DNA of 23,196 bases, taken from assembly GCA_017470325.1 (NCBI GenBank), contig JAFUES010000044.1, forward strand, positions 1 to 23,196, written 5' to 3'. Below the pieces are notes generated by a model that was not told the origin of the DNA, made no database searches, and worked only from the letters and a program-made list of their open reading frames with translations. How positions within the stretch are numbered: the first letter of the stretch is position 1; each line of letters begins with the position of its first letter. Origin of the DNA: Oscillospiraceae bacterium (GTDB taxonomy: Bacteria; Bacillota_A; Clostridia; Oscillospirales; Oscillospiraceae). Position numbers and translations under genes: made by a program. Shown in pieces: positions 15,067-22,766 of the stretch.

Positions 15067-15624
15067 TTATTCCTCCTTAGCCTTGTTGTTCTCAAAAATT
15101 TGGCGCTCATCGTCGGCGACCTCGGCCAGCGCCTCTGCCAGGACATCCTCACGAGCGGCATCTCTTCCGCGGATAGCGTTAACCAGCAGCTGGATAAAAC
15201 GAATCAGCAGGAAAAATGCCCCCAGGGGCACGAAAGATCCATAGATCCACTCCGGGATCTGCACGCCCAACGAGAGTTGGCCGCGTTGATACTGGGTCGC
15301 CGCCATCAGGATACCGTAGTAGAAAATCACGCCGGAGAAAAGGATACCGGCCAGCGCGGAGATGAGTTCAAAGACATGGGCCACGATCTTTGGCACATGG
15401 TCAGCCAGCAGGGTAAAGCCCAAATGTGCGCCGCGCTTAAGGGCGATCGAGGCACCAAACAGACTCAGCAAGACGAAAAGATAGGTTGAGATCTCTTCGG
15501 CAAAGTTCATCGAGAAATTGAAAACATAGCGGGTGACCACATTGGTGAAGGTGAGGATCGTCATGACGGTCAGGGCAATGATGACGATGATCTCCTCTAT
15601 ATTGTCAATGATTTTTTTAATCAT
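15067..15624 (-). CDS. dctQ: TRAP transporter small permease (DctQ family)
   Basis: This 185-residue protein has four hydrophobic segments (about 10-30, 45-65, 85-110 and 125-150), the usual layout of the small TRAP membrane subunit that supports the large one. The first loop, with TFTNVVTRYVFNFSMNFAEE, carries the conserved basic-aromatic and acidic residues of the family. The C-terminal tail is charged. The ribosome site is weak (AAAGGG), and a hairpin precedes it in the gap after the binding protein. This may hold the membrane subunits at a lower level than the binding protein. The symbol names the family only. Confidence 0.93.
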   Translation of the reverse strand: MIKKIIDNIEEIIVIIALTVMTILTFTNVVTRYVFNFSMNFAEEISTYLFVLLSLFGASIALKRGAHLGFTLLADHVPKIVAHVFELISALAGILFSGVIFYYGILMAATQYQRGQLSLGVQIPEWIYGSFVPLGAFFLLIRFIQLLVNAIRGRDAAREDVLAEALAEVADDERQIFENNKAKEE

Positions 15625-15659
15625 AGGTCCCTTTCCCTTTTCATACCTATTTTCAGGAA

Positions 15660-15685
15660 AGGAGCTGAAGTTTCCCTCAGCTCCT
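15660..15685. other. Hairpin between binding protein and small permease genes
   Basis: AGGAGCTGA and TCAGCTCCT pair exactly around 8 bases. It has no T-tract, so it is more likely a processing or stability element that favours the binding-protein part of the transcript than a terminator. Confidence 0.5.
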
Positions 15686-15702
15686 CATCCGGAATATGTT
15701 GC

Positions 15703-16737
15703 TTATCCTTCGATACCGAAAGCAGCCAGCGCGTCTGCGTCAAACTTGGCGAGGAACTCGGCCTTGACGTCGGCAACCTTGTCGCGGAACAGGGCGACCT
15801 GATCCTCGGTCAAAACATCGACCTGAATGCCTTTGTCGCGGAACTCTTTGATCAGGGTTTCATGCTCAGCCTCGACCACATCGCGGCCCCAGTTGCAAGC
15901 CTCGAGAGCCTTCTCACGCAGGACCTTCTGGGTATCCTCGTTCAGGTCGTTCCAAACATCGGTGTTGATCATGAGCAGGTCATTCTCATAGCTGTAACTC
16001 CAAACGGTGACATAGGGCTGTACCTCAAGAACACCAGAAGTGTTGGTGATGCTCAGGCCGTTCTCCTGGCCATCAATAGTCCCCTGCTGCAGAGCGGTAA
16101 AGACTTCTCCCCAGTTCAGAGTGGAGGGGCTGGCGCCCAGCGCGGTGAAAGTGTTCTGATAGATGGCGCTGCCCGGAGTACGGATCTTGAGGCCGGCCAT
16201 ATCATCGGGCGTCAGGACAGGGCGCTTGCTGTTGGTCAACTGACGGAAGCCATTGTGGAAAGAGCCCAGGAGGGTCATGTTCTGCTTAGCCAGAATGCCG
16301 GCATAGTAATCCAAGCCAGTGGCGTCAATGGTATTGCGAGCGTCGGTGTAATCGTCAAAAATCCAGGGGGTGATACCAATGGTCAGCCGCTCATCCAGGG
16401 CACCCATGGTAACGGTGGCATAGGCCGCGATATCGACAGAACCGTCAGCCAACATCTCCATTCCCTTGGCGGCGTTGCCGCCGGCAAGCTGGTCATTGGG
16501 AAATACATCAATGACCACAGCGCCATCAGTAGCTTCAGCAACCAATTCAGCAAACTTCTGACCGACCTTGGTGTCGATCTGGGTGTCGGTGCCGTTGACG
16601 GTCATGGTAAGATTGACTTTGTTGTACTCTACCGCGCCGGAAGCGTCGGATGCAGCAGGAGCTGAGGAGCTGGAGCCGCAGGCGGCCAGGGCCAGGACCA
16701 TGATGAGAGCCAGTGCAAGTGCAATGATTTTCTTCAT
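15703..16737 (-). CDS. dctP: TRAP transporter substrate-binding lipoprotein (DctP family)
   Basis: This 344-residue solute receptor starts with a lipoprotein signal (lysines, hydrophobic core, then LALAACGSS with the lipid-modified cysteine near residue 20). The protein would sit on the outer face of the membrane and deliver substrate to the two permeases. The DctP core is clear: GLKIRTPGSAIYQNTFTALG carries the arginine that usually pairs with a substrate carboxylate, followed by a conserved NWGEVFTALQQGTIDGQEN. The arginine suggests a sugar acid or other organic acid, but sugar-binding members exist. The start is the ATG with GGAGG six bases upstream; a longer frame to 16785 is ignored because it would put a basic extension before the signal peptide. 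It is the first gene after the promoter and operator. Confidence 0.95.
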   Translation of the reverse strand: MKKIIALALALIMVLALAACGSSSSAPAASDASGAVEYNKVNLTMTVNGTDTQIDTKVGQKFAELVAEATDGAVVIDVFPNDQLAGGNAAKGMEMLADGSVDIAAYATVTMGALDERLTIGITPWIFDDYTDARNTIDATGLDYYAGILAKQNMTLLGSFHNGFRQLTNSKRPVLTPDDMAGLKIRTPGSAIYQNTFTALGASPSTLNWGEVFTALQQGTIDGQENGLSITNTSGVLEVQPYVTVWSYSYENDLLMINTDVWNDLNEDTQKVLREKALEACNWGRDVVEAEHETLIKEFRDKGIQVDVLTEDQVALFRDKVADVKAEFLAKFDADALAAFGIEG

Positions 16738-16781
16738 TTTCTTCCTCCTAAAATTATTTTGATGCTTTTTCGCTTTTCTGC

Positions 16782-16800
16782 TCAACGTTGAACGTTGAAC
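16782..16800. promoter_or_regulatory. Candidate GntR operator with tandem AACGTTG
   Basis: TCAACGTTGA (16782-16791) is a perfect palindrome. AACGTTG occurs twice head-to-tail (16784-16790, 16791-16797), followed by AAC. The site lies just after the predicted start of the TRAP transcript, where a bound FadR-type repressor would block it. Assignment to the divergent GntR protein is inference. Confidence 0.6.
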
Positions 16801-16812
16801 TTTACGCTTTTA

Positions 16813-16842
16813 CTAATACCATACTTCTCTATATACAGTCAA
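16813..16842 (-). promoter_or_regulatory. Promoter of the TRAP/transketolase cluster
   Basis: On the minus strand TTGACT (16837-16842) and TATTAG (16813-16818) are 18 bases apart. It leaves a leader of about 70 bases before the binding-protein start. The remainder of the intergenic region (16843-16980) is AT-rich; an isolated TATAAT at 16912 has no good partner. Confidence 0.65.
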
Positions 16843-16980
16843 GCCTTTTTGTCTATTTCATGGAAAATTTGGATACTCGCATAAAATATGAGCTGGTTTT
16901 TGTAGATTTTGTATAATGTTATTCGTTTGACAAGTGTTTTCTTTCGGATTTTTTTGTTGAATCGTCCAAACTTCCTGCGC

Positions 16981-17009
16981 TTGACAGCCGTATACTTTCT
17001 TGTTAAGAT
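16981..17009 (+). promoter_or_regulatory. Promoter of the GntR regulator gene
   Basis: TTGACA (16981-16986) and TAAGAT (17004-17009) are 17 bases apart, about 40 bases before the start codon. It diverges from the TRAP promoter about 140 bases away. Confidence 0.8.
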
Positions 17010-17049
17010 GCTTACGAGCGAGAGAGAGTATGGTTTTTAGGAGTATCTG

Positions 17050-17775
17050 ATGGATATCGTGAAACTCAGCAACGACACTGTAAAGCAGATCATCGACGCC
17101 TTTACACAGCAGCTGCTGGACGGCCGGCTGAAGCCCGGCGCCCGGATCCCCACCGAGGTGGAGCTGAGCGAGCAGTTCGGCGTGGCCCGCAACACCGTCC
17201 GGGAGGCCATCAAGATCCTGGTGGCCATGGGCGTGCTGGAGATCCGGCGGCCGGTGGGTACCTTTGTCCGCGACGGCTTCAGTGAGCCGATGATCAATCC
17301 CCTGCTCTACGGGGTGATCCTCAGCCGGGGCGACAGCTACGACGAATTGATGGATCTGCGGGAGATCATGGAGACCGGCACCATGCTGACCGTCATCCGC
17401 AACGCCAGCGACGAGGAGATCCGCTCGCTGGAGGCGCCTCTGCACGCCCTGCGGGACGCCTGTCTTGCACCGGAGCCTCAAGTGCGGGACGTGTTCCTGC
17501 GCGACAATGCGTTCCACGAATGCATGATGGGGCTGACCCACAATCGCATGGTGGAGAAGATCGCCGAGACGGTCCGCACCATGACCCACAGCATGCGGCT
17601 GGAAAGCGTAGAGCTGATGCTGCAGGCTGACCGGGGCGAGGAGCTGTACCTGGCCCACGAGAAGCTGTATCGCCTGCTGGTCACGCGCGACGTGGCCGGT
17701 GTCTACGGCGAGATCCGCGGCACCTACTTTGTCCCCGACGAGGAGCAGGGAGTGGTCTCCCTGGCCCAGCAGTAA
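17050..17775 (+). CDS. FadR-subfamily GntR transcriptional regulator
   Basis: This 241-residue regulator has an N-terminal winged helix (about 8-75) with the GntR signature around PTEVELSEQFGVARNTVREA and GTFVRDG. A C-terminal all-helical FCD ligand domain follows (about 95-230). FCD domains usually bind a metal and an organic or sugar acid through Asp and His residues. Candidates here are the DNAFHE segment, the TMTHSM segment and the AHEKLY segment. The ATG has GGAG six bases upstream. It is the only confident plus-strand gene and points away from the TRAP cluster, the usual layout of a local substrate-responsive repressor. It probably binds the AACGTTG repeats. A bidirectional terminator follows it. 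Confidence 0.95.
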   Translation: MDIVKLSNDTVKQIIDAFTQQLLDGRLKPGARIPTEVELSEQFGVARNTVREAIKILVAMGVLEIRRPVGTFVRDGFSEPMINPLLYGVILSRGDSYDELMDLREIMETGTMLTVIRNASDEEIRSLEAPLHALRDACLAPEPQVRDVFLRDNAFHECMMGLTHNRMVEKIAETVRTMTHSMRLESVELMLQADRGEELYLAHEKLYRLLVTRDVAGVYGEIRGTYFVPDEEQGVVSLAQQ

Positions 17776-17807
17776 CGCCGTAGGGCGGGAACACCCTTTC
17801 ATAAATG

Positions 17808-17849
17808 AAAAGCGTGGACACTCGCGTCTGTCGAGTGTCCACGCTTTTT
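17808..17849. terminator. Bidirectional terminator between gntR and kup
   Basis: A 17-bp perfect stem (AAAAGCGTGGACACTCG and its complement) with a 7-base loop has a run of T on the plus side and CTTTTC on the minus side. It serves the two convergent genes. Confidence 0.92.
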
Positions 17850-17875
17850 CTATTCCTTATTTTACTTTGCTGCGC

Positions 17876-19888
17876 CTATGCCTCCAGGGGCTCCAGCCCC
17901 TCGGTCTCCGCCCGGCGGATGCGGCCGGTCCCACTGTCACCGCCTACGATCAGCGGCACATATTCTAGGATCAGCGAGGAGGTGTCCAGGCCGTACCATT
18001 TGACCTTGGAGCCCGCCGCCTTGCGGATGGAATACTTGGTATTCAAAATCAGCTCGTCCAGGGAACTGAGCTCCGTCTTGGTGGTGACGGTCTTGTGGAT
18101 GATGCAGAACTTGAAGGTGCCCACCGTGGACTCGCCGTAGATGGAATACTTCTTGTCCTGCCGGGGCAGCTCGCCGCGGGCCTGCAGATCCTGCACGATC
18201 TGACGCAGATAGACATTGATGCGCTGGGAGCATCGGAAGCCCAGGTTCAGGCGGATGCGGTAGATGAAGTCCGTGCCGTAGGTCTCCATCTGGTAGTTCA
18301 TGGTGTCCGGCTCGTTGAGCATGTTCACGCTGACGAACCAGTAGGCCTTGGCCCGCTTGGTGTCCTTGTCCAGGATGGAATAGAGGATATCCCGGTCCAT
18401 GACCTCCGGGTCGGAGCCGCCGTCCAGGTAGACCAGATTGTGGGCCAGCAGCGGGATCTCGGTATCCTCGTGCAGAGCCTTCAGGCTGGGGATATGCTCC
18501 CGGATCGGGAGCCGTGTGCAGTATTTCTGCTCCAGCTGGGTAGCCCGGTACCAGATGACCATAACGGCCAGCAGCAACAGGGTCAGCAGCACGGTGACGT
18601 AGCCGCCGTGAGTGAACTTGCTGAGGCTGGAGATGAAGAACACCGCCTCGATCATGCCGAACACGGCCAGCACGACGACCGACAGCACCCGCTGCTTTTT
18701 CAGCCGCCGCAGATAGACGGAGATCAGCAGCGTGGTCATCAGCATGGTGACCGTGATGGCCAGGCCGTAGGCCGCCTCGATCCGCGCGCCGGAGCGGAAG
18801 TAGAGCACGATGGCGCTGCAGCCGATCCAGAGCACCGTGTTGACCACGCCGATGTACAGCTGACCTTTGGTGTCCGCCGGATAGCGGATCTCCAGATGGG
18901 GCAGCAGATCCAGCCGGATGGCCTCCGACACCAGGGTGTAGGAGCCGGTGATCAGCGCCTGGGAGGCGATGATCGCGGCGGCGGTGCTGAGCACCACGGC
19001 GAAGGGCCGCATGAGCTCCGGCAGCATCAGGAAGAAGGGGTTCATGTCCTCGATAGCGAACAGGGCGGTGTTGGCCTGGTTCCGGATGATCCAGGCGCCC
19101 TGGCCCAGATAGTTCAAAATCAGGCAGAGCTTGACAAAGGGCCAGCTGAAATAGACGTTCTCCTTGCCCACATGGCCCATGTCCGAGTACAGCGCCTCCG
19201 CGCCGGTAGTGGCCAGAAAGACGCTCCCCAGGATCATGAAGCCCAGCTTGTTATACGGGCTGAGCAGCACCCGCACGGCGTAGACGGGATTGAAGGCCTT
19301 GAGCACCACCGGCAGGCGGAACACATGGATCAGGCCTGTAATGCCCAGGAAGGAGAACCACAGGAGCATGACCGGACCGAAGGCCTTGCCGATCTTGCTG
19401 GTCCCCGCGTGCTGCACGGAAAAGAGCACGGTGATGATCAGCAGGGTGATCCCCACCACCTTCCACTGGCCAAAGCCCAGAAGCCGGTCCATGGCCGGGA
19501 TGCTGCGCAAGCCCTCCACCGCGGTGGTGACCGTGACCGCCGGGGTCAGCACCCCGTCGGCCAGCAGCGCCGCGCCCCCCAGCATGGCGGGTAGGATCAG
19601 CCACTTGCCGCAGTCCTTTACCAGCGCGTACAGGGAGAAGATGCCGCCCTCGCCGTGATTGTCCGCCTTCATGGCAATGAGCACGTATTTGATGGTGGTC
19701 AACAGGGTGATCGTCCAGATCACCAGCGACAGGGAGCCGATGATGAACTGCTCATTGATCCGGTCGATGCCGCCGTTGCCCTCCACGATCGACTTCATGA
19801 CGTACAGCGGAGATGTGCCGATGTCGCCGTAGACGATGCCGATGGTCACCAGAAACATGCCGAAACGAAAACCCTGTTTTTTCTTCAT
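17876..19888 (-). CDS. kup: Kup-family potassium uptake permease
   Basis: This 670-residue protein imports potassium, probably with protons, across the cytoplasmic membrane. The family signature VYGDIGTSPLY (about 19-29) is intact. About twelve membrane segments fill residues 10-455, and a cytoplasmic C-terminal domain of about 200 residues follows, as in typical Kup proteins. It follows the response regulator gene by 21 bases on the same strand, so the three genes kdpD, kdpE and kup probably form one operon. Kup is usually considered constitutive, so pairing with KdpDE suggests potassium-controlled expression. It ends at the shared terminator. Local codon use and composition resemble the neighbours. 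Confidence 0.96.
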   Translation of the reverse strand: MKKKQGFRFGMFLVTIGIVYGDIGTSPLYVMKSIVEGNGGIDRINEQFIIGSLSLVIWTITLLTTIKYVLIAMKADNHGEGGIFSLYALVKDCGKWLILPAMLGGAALLADGVLTPAVTVTTAVEGLRSIPAMDRLLGFGQWKVVGITLLIITVLFSVQHAGTSKIGKAFGPVMLLWFSFLGITGLIHVFRLPVVLKAFNPVYAVRVLLSPYNKLGFMILGSVFLATTGAEALYSDMGHVGKENVYFSWPFVKLCLILNYLGQGAWIIRNQANTALFAIEDMNPFFLMLPELMRPFAVVLSTAAAIIASQALITGSYTLVSEAIRLDLLPHLEIRYPADTKGQLYIGVVNTVLWIGCSAIVLYFRSGARIEAAYGLAITVTMLMTTLLISVYLRRLKKQRVLSVVVLAVFGMIEAVFFISSLSKFTHGGYVTVLLTLLLLAVMVIWYRATQLEQKYCTRLPIREHIPSLKALHEDTEIPLLAHNLVYLDGGSDPEVMDRDILYSILDKDTKRAKAYWFVSVNMLNEPDTMNYQMETYGTDFIYRIRLNLGFRCSQRINVYLRQIVQDLQARGELPRQDKKYSIYGESTVGTFKFCIIHKTVTTKTELSSLDELILNTKYSIRKAAGSKVKWYGLDTSSLILEYVPLIVGGDSGTGRIRRAETEGLEPLEA

Positions 19889-19909
19889 AGCAAGATCCCT
19901 GCCCTTTCC

Positions 19910-20605
19910 TTACAGCTTGAGCATGCGGTAGCCCACACCGATCTGGGTCTGGATGTACTGGGGCGCGTCCGGCTGGGACTCCAGCTTCTTGCGCAGCGTG
20001 GCCATAAAGACCCGCAGCGAGGCGATGTTGCTCTCACCCCCGCCGCCCCAGACATTCTGGATGATATAGTTATGGGTCAGCACCTTGCCCACGTTCCGGG
20101 ACAGCAGGCACAGGAGCTTGTACTCCATAGGCGTCAGCTTCAGCTCCTCGTCGTCCAGATAGGCGCAGCCCGCCGCGTAGTCGATGCGCAGCTTCCCGTT
20201 GCGGAATACCGCGTCCGCTCCGGTCTCGAAAGTAGCCTGGCTCAGCCGCCGCTGGGTCACCCGCAGCCGGGCCAGCAGTTCCGCCACGGAGAAGGGCTTG
20301 GTCAAGTAATCGTCCGCCCCGGCGTCCAAAGCCTCGATCTTGTCCGTGTCCTCGCTGCGGGCGCTGATGACGATGATGGGCGTGTTGGTCCAGGATCGGA
20401 TGCGCCGGATCACCTCGATGCCGTCCATGTCCGGCAGCCCCAGATCCAGCAGGATGATGTCCGGGTTGTGACAGGCGGCCTCCATCAGGGCGGTCTGTCC
20501 GTTCATGGCGGTCAGATAGCGGTAATCGTTGGCCTTCAGCGTGACGGTGATCAGATTGCGCACCGGCGCGTCGTCCTCTACGATCTCAATTAACAGCTTA
20601 TCCAT
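19910..20605 (-). CDS. kdpE: KdpE-type response regulator
   Basis: This 231-residue OmpR-family regulator has a receiver domain (1-120) and a C-terminal winged helix (about 130-231). In the receiver, the acidic pocket EIVEDDAP, the phosphorylated aspartate in LLDLGLPDMDG (about 53), the conserved VISARSE segment and the lysine of LTKPFS are all present. In the DNA-binding domain, LTPMEYKLLCLL and VGVGYRM-like ending GVGYRMLKL fit KdpE. The start is the ATG with GGAGG nine bases upstream; it overlaps the kinase stop by eight bases, so translation is coupled. It likely activates its own operon, including kup, when potassium is low. The upstream reading to 20719 lies inside the kinase gene and is not used. 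Confidence 0.94.
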   Translation of the reverse strand: MDKLLIEIVEDDAPVRNLITVTLKANDYRYLTAMNGQTALMEAACHNPDIILLDLGLPDMDGIEVIRRIRSWTNTPIIVISARSEDTDKIEALDAGADDYLTKPFSVAELLARLRVTQRRLSQATFETGADAVFRNGKLRIDYAAGCAYLDDEELKLTPMEYKLLCLLSRNVGKVLTHNYIIQNVWGGGGESNIASLRVFMATLRKKLESQPDAPQYIQTQIGVGYRMLKL

Positions 20606-22523
20606 TGACAGGTACCTCCTCCGTCGGGAGCGTAAAGGAAAACACCGCGCCCCGGGGCTTGTTGTCGCTGACCCAGATCCGCCCGCCGTGGGCGGTGACG
20701 ATGGCCTTGCACAGGGCAAGGCCCAGGCCGATGCTGCGCCGGCCGTCCGAGGGCTTGCTGTCGCCCACGTAAAACATGTCGAAAATCTTCTCCTGCTCCC
20801 CGGCGGGGATGCCGTAGCCGTCGTCCGCCACCGTGACCAGGGCCATATCGCCCTGCCGCGAGGCGGCGATGCGGATGGTGGACTCCGGGGGCGAATACTT
20901 GATGGCGTTGTCGATCAGGTTCACCAGCACCTGCACGACAAGCCGCGCGTCGGCGCGCACCAGCAGCAGCTCCGACACCGGGTCCAGAAGGATGGTCTGC
21001 TTCTGCTCGGCGGGGCGGATATGCTGCACCGCCTCGGAGAGGATATCCTCCAGCAGCTCCGTGCTCAACTTCAGATTCGTCTTGTCGTTTTCCAGCCGAG
21101 TACTGGCCAGCAGGTTCTCCACCAGATTGATCAGCCACAGGGAATCCTCATAGATATCCCGGTACAGCCCTTTCCGGGTCTCCTCGTCGAAGCTCTCCCC
21201 CTCGGTGAGCAGATTGCTGGCATTGCCGGAGATGGAGGTCAGGGGCGTGCGCAGATCGTGGGAGATGGTGCGCAGCATGGTGGAGCGCAGTCGCTCGTTT
21301 TCCACCAGCACTGCGGCCTCTTCCTTCTCCCTGGCGTTCTTCTCGTTCTCCAGAGCCAAAGCGCATTCGCCCAGCACCGACAGCAGGATGCTGTGCTCCG
21401 CGGCCTCCAGCGCCTGTTGACGGATGTCCACGCCCACGATGCCATAGGTATTGTCCCCCACATGCACGGGGAAATACCGCCAGTCCGCTGAGGCTGCGCT
21501 CTCGTTGTGGGCCAGCACCCAGTCCAAAGTCTCCCTCTGACCGTCCGCATCAAAGCCCGCGCAGTTTTCGGACAGCAGCGCCGTCCGGTATGCACCTGCC
21601 TCCGCATCCAGAATGGCAAAGGGCTGGCTCAGCAGCTTCCCCAGCTGCTCGCCGCACACGACCAGGATCTCCTCACGGGTCTTGCCCTTGGCCAGCATTT
21701 GATCGGTATCGGAGATGATCTTGGTACGGTAGGCGGTGCGGGCCGCCTGGGCGGCAGTGCTCTTCAGCCGGATGGCCAGGGTGCCTGTGATCCAGGCGGT
21801 CAGGAACATGACCACGAAGGTCACCGGGTAGCCCACCTCGTAGGCGTTGAGGGTGAAGCGGGGCTGCACAAAGAAATAATTAAATAAGAACACCGAGGCG
21901 ATGGCCGCCGCCAGGCTGTAGCCCCGGTGTGAGGTCAGCGTGGAGATCAGCAGCACTCCCAGCAGATAGGCCATCATGATGTTGGAGTTGGTAAAGCCCA
22001 GACGGTCGAACAGTGCGCCCAGCAGCGTGGCCGCCGCCAGCACCGCCAGGGTCACCGCCACATCGATCCCCACCTGGCGCAGGCTGGGGATGCCGCCCTC
22101 CGGCCGTCGGTAGACCGCCCGGCGCTTGCCGTCCGGGATCACGTGGACCTCCGCATCCGGGATGTAGCGGACCAGGGTATCGGTCAGACTGGGCTTGGGG
22201 AAGAGCTTTCTGCCGGGGAAATCACTCTGCCCGATGACGATCCGGCCGATGCCGCTGAGCCGGGCATACTCCGCGATCTGAAAGGGCACGTCGTCTCCGC
22301 TGACTGTCTCGATCTGGGCGCCAAGCCGGGACGCCACCTCCATATTTTCCTGCAGGCGTGTCTTGTCCGCCGCGCCGAGGCTGGTATGCTCCGGCGTCTC
22401 CACGAACAGGGCCAGCAGCTCACAGCCGCCCTCTGCGGCCATGCGTGCCGCCGTGCGGATGATCCGTTCGTTGGACGGTGCGCTGGACAGGCACACCAGG
22501 ATCTTTTCTTTTTTCTCCTGCAT
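20598..22523 (-). CDS. kdpD: KdpD-like sensor histidine kinase lacking the N-terminal KdpD sensor domain
   Basis: This 641-residue kinase begins directly with a universal-stress-like domain (about 6-125). It has four membrane helices of the DUF4118 type (about 150-250), a GAF-like domain (about 270-395), a HisKA domain with the phosphorylated histidine in TISHDLRTPLTSISG (about 423) and an HATPase domain with NLIDNAIKYSPP, DDGYGIP and SIGLGLALCKAI. Full KdpD proteins are near 890 residues and carry an extra N-terminal ATP-binding KdpD domain of about 210 residues, which is absent. The region where a cyclic-di-AMP motif has been described in other KdpD Usp domains is only partly conserved. The start is the ATG with AGGAG five bases upstream; a TTG start at 22541 is less likely. 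It is the first gene of the kdpD-kdpE-kup operon. Confidence 0.93.
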   Translation of the reverse strand: MQEKKEKILVCLSSAPSNERIIRTAARMAAEGGCELLALFVETPEHTSLGAADKTRLQENMEVASRLGAQIETVSGDDVPFQIAEYARLSGIGRIVIGQSDFPGRKLFPKPSLTDTLVRYIPDAEVHVIPDGKRRAVYRRPEGGIPSLRQVGIDVAVTLAVLAAATLLGALFDRLGFTNSNIMMAYLLGVLLISTLTSHRGYSLAAAIASVFLFNYFFVQPRFTLNAYEVGYPVTFVVMFLTAWITGTLAIRLKSTAAQAARTAYRTKIISDTDQMLAKGKTREEILVVCGEQLGKLLSQPFAILDAEAGAYRTALLSENCAGFDADGQRETLDWVLAHNESAASADWRYFPVHVGDNTYGIVGVDIRQQALEAAEHSILLSVLGECALALENEKNAREKEEAAVLVENERLRSTMLRTISHDLRTPLTSISGNASNLLTEGESFDEETRKGLYRDIYEDSLWLINLVENLLASTRLENDKTNLKLSTELLEDILSEAVQHIRPAEQKQTILLDPVSELLLVRADARLVVQVLVNLIDNAIKYSPPESTIRIAASRQGDMALVTVADDGYGIPAGEQEKIFDMFYVGDSKPSDGRRSIGLGLALCKAIVTAHGGRIWVSDNKPRGAVFSFTLPTEEVPVNG

Positions 22524-22636
22524 GATGTCTCCTTCCGTCAAGGTCCTTCCGACCTTCTTACCGGAAGCGCGCCTATCCCATGCTCCTTTATTCTGGCACA
22601 GAGTCTTTTAACACGGGATAAAGAGTCGCGCTGCGA

Positions 22637-22653
22637 CATTAAAATTGCATTAA
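22637..22653 (-). promoter_or_regulatory. Candidate KdpE-type direct repeat upstream of kdpD
   Basis: On the minus strand TTAATG occurs twice, 11 bases apart (22648-22653 and 22637-22642), the spacing OmpR-family regulators favour. It lies about 115 bases upstream of kdpD. No convincing -35/-10 pair was found behind it, which would suit an activated promoter. Between 22542 and 22636 I see only the kdpD ribosome site and a small GTCGC/GCGAC hairpin. Confidence 0.35.
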
Positions 22654-22680
22654 GGCCCATGTCCTCCGGCATAAAGTATG

Positions 22681-22714
22681 ACCCCCATCCCCGGCAGAAG
22701 CCGCAGATGGGGGT
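22681..22714. terminator. Hairpin after the FAD-linked oxidase gene
   Basis: ACCCCCATC and GATGGGGGT pair exactly, with an inner CGGC/GCCG stem. It lies about 50 bases past the oxidase stop. The minus strand continues CATACTTT, so the T-tract is weak. Confidence 0.6.
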
Positions 22715-22766
22715 TGTGCTGTCTCAACCGAAGCGTATCAACACCCGGTCATTCAGACGATGGCTA

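Noticed and set aside
16858..17802. Minus-strand ORF of 314 codons over the GntR regulator
   Set aside because: It covers the antisense of a well-supported GntR gene, promoter included, and has no recognisable domain.
18095..19594. Plus-strand ORF of 499 codons opposite kup
   Set aside because: The translation is rich in D, H, Q and G without any motif, and it is fully inside a clear Kup gene. It is an antisense shadow.
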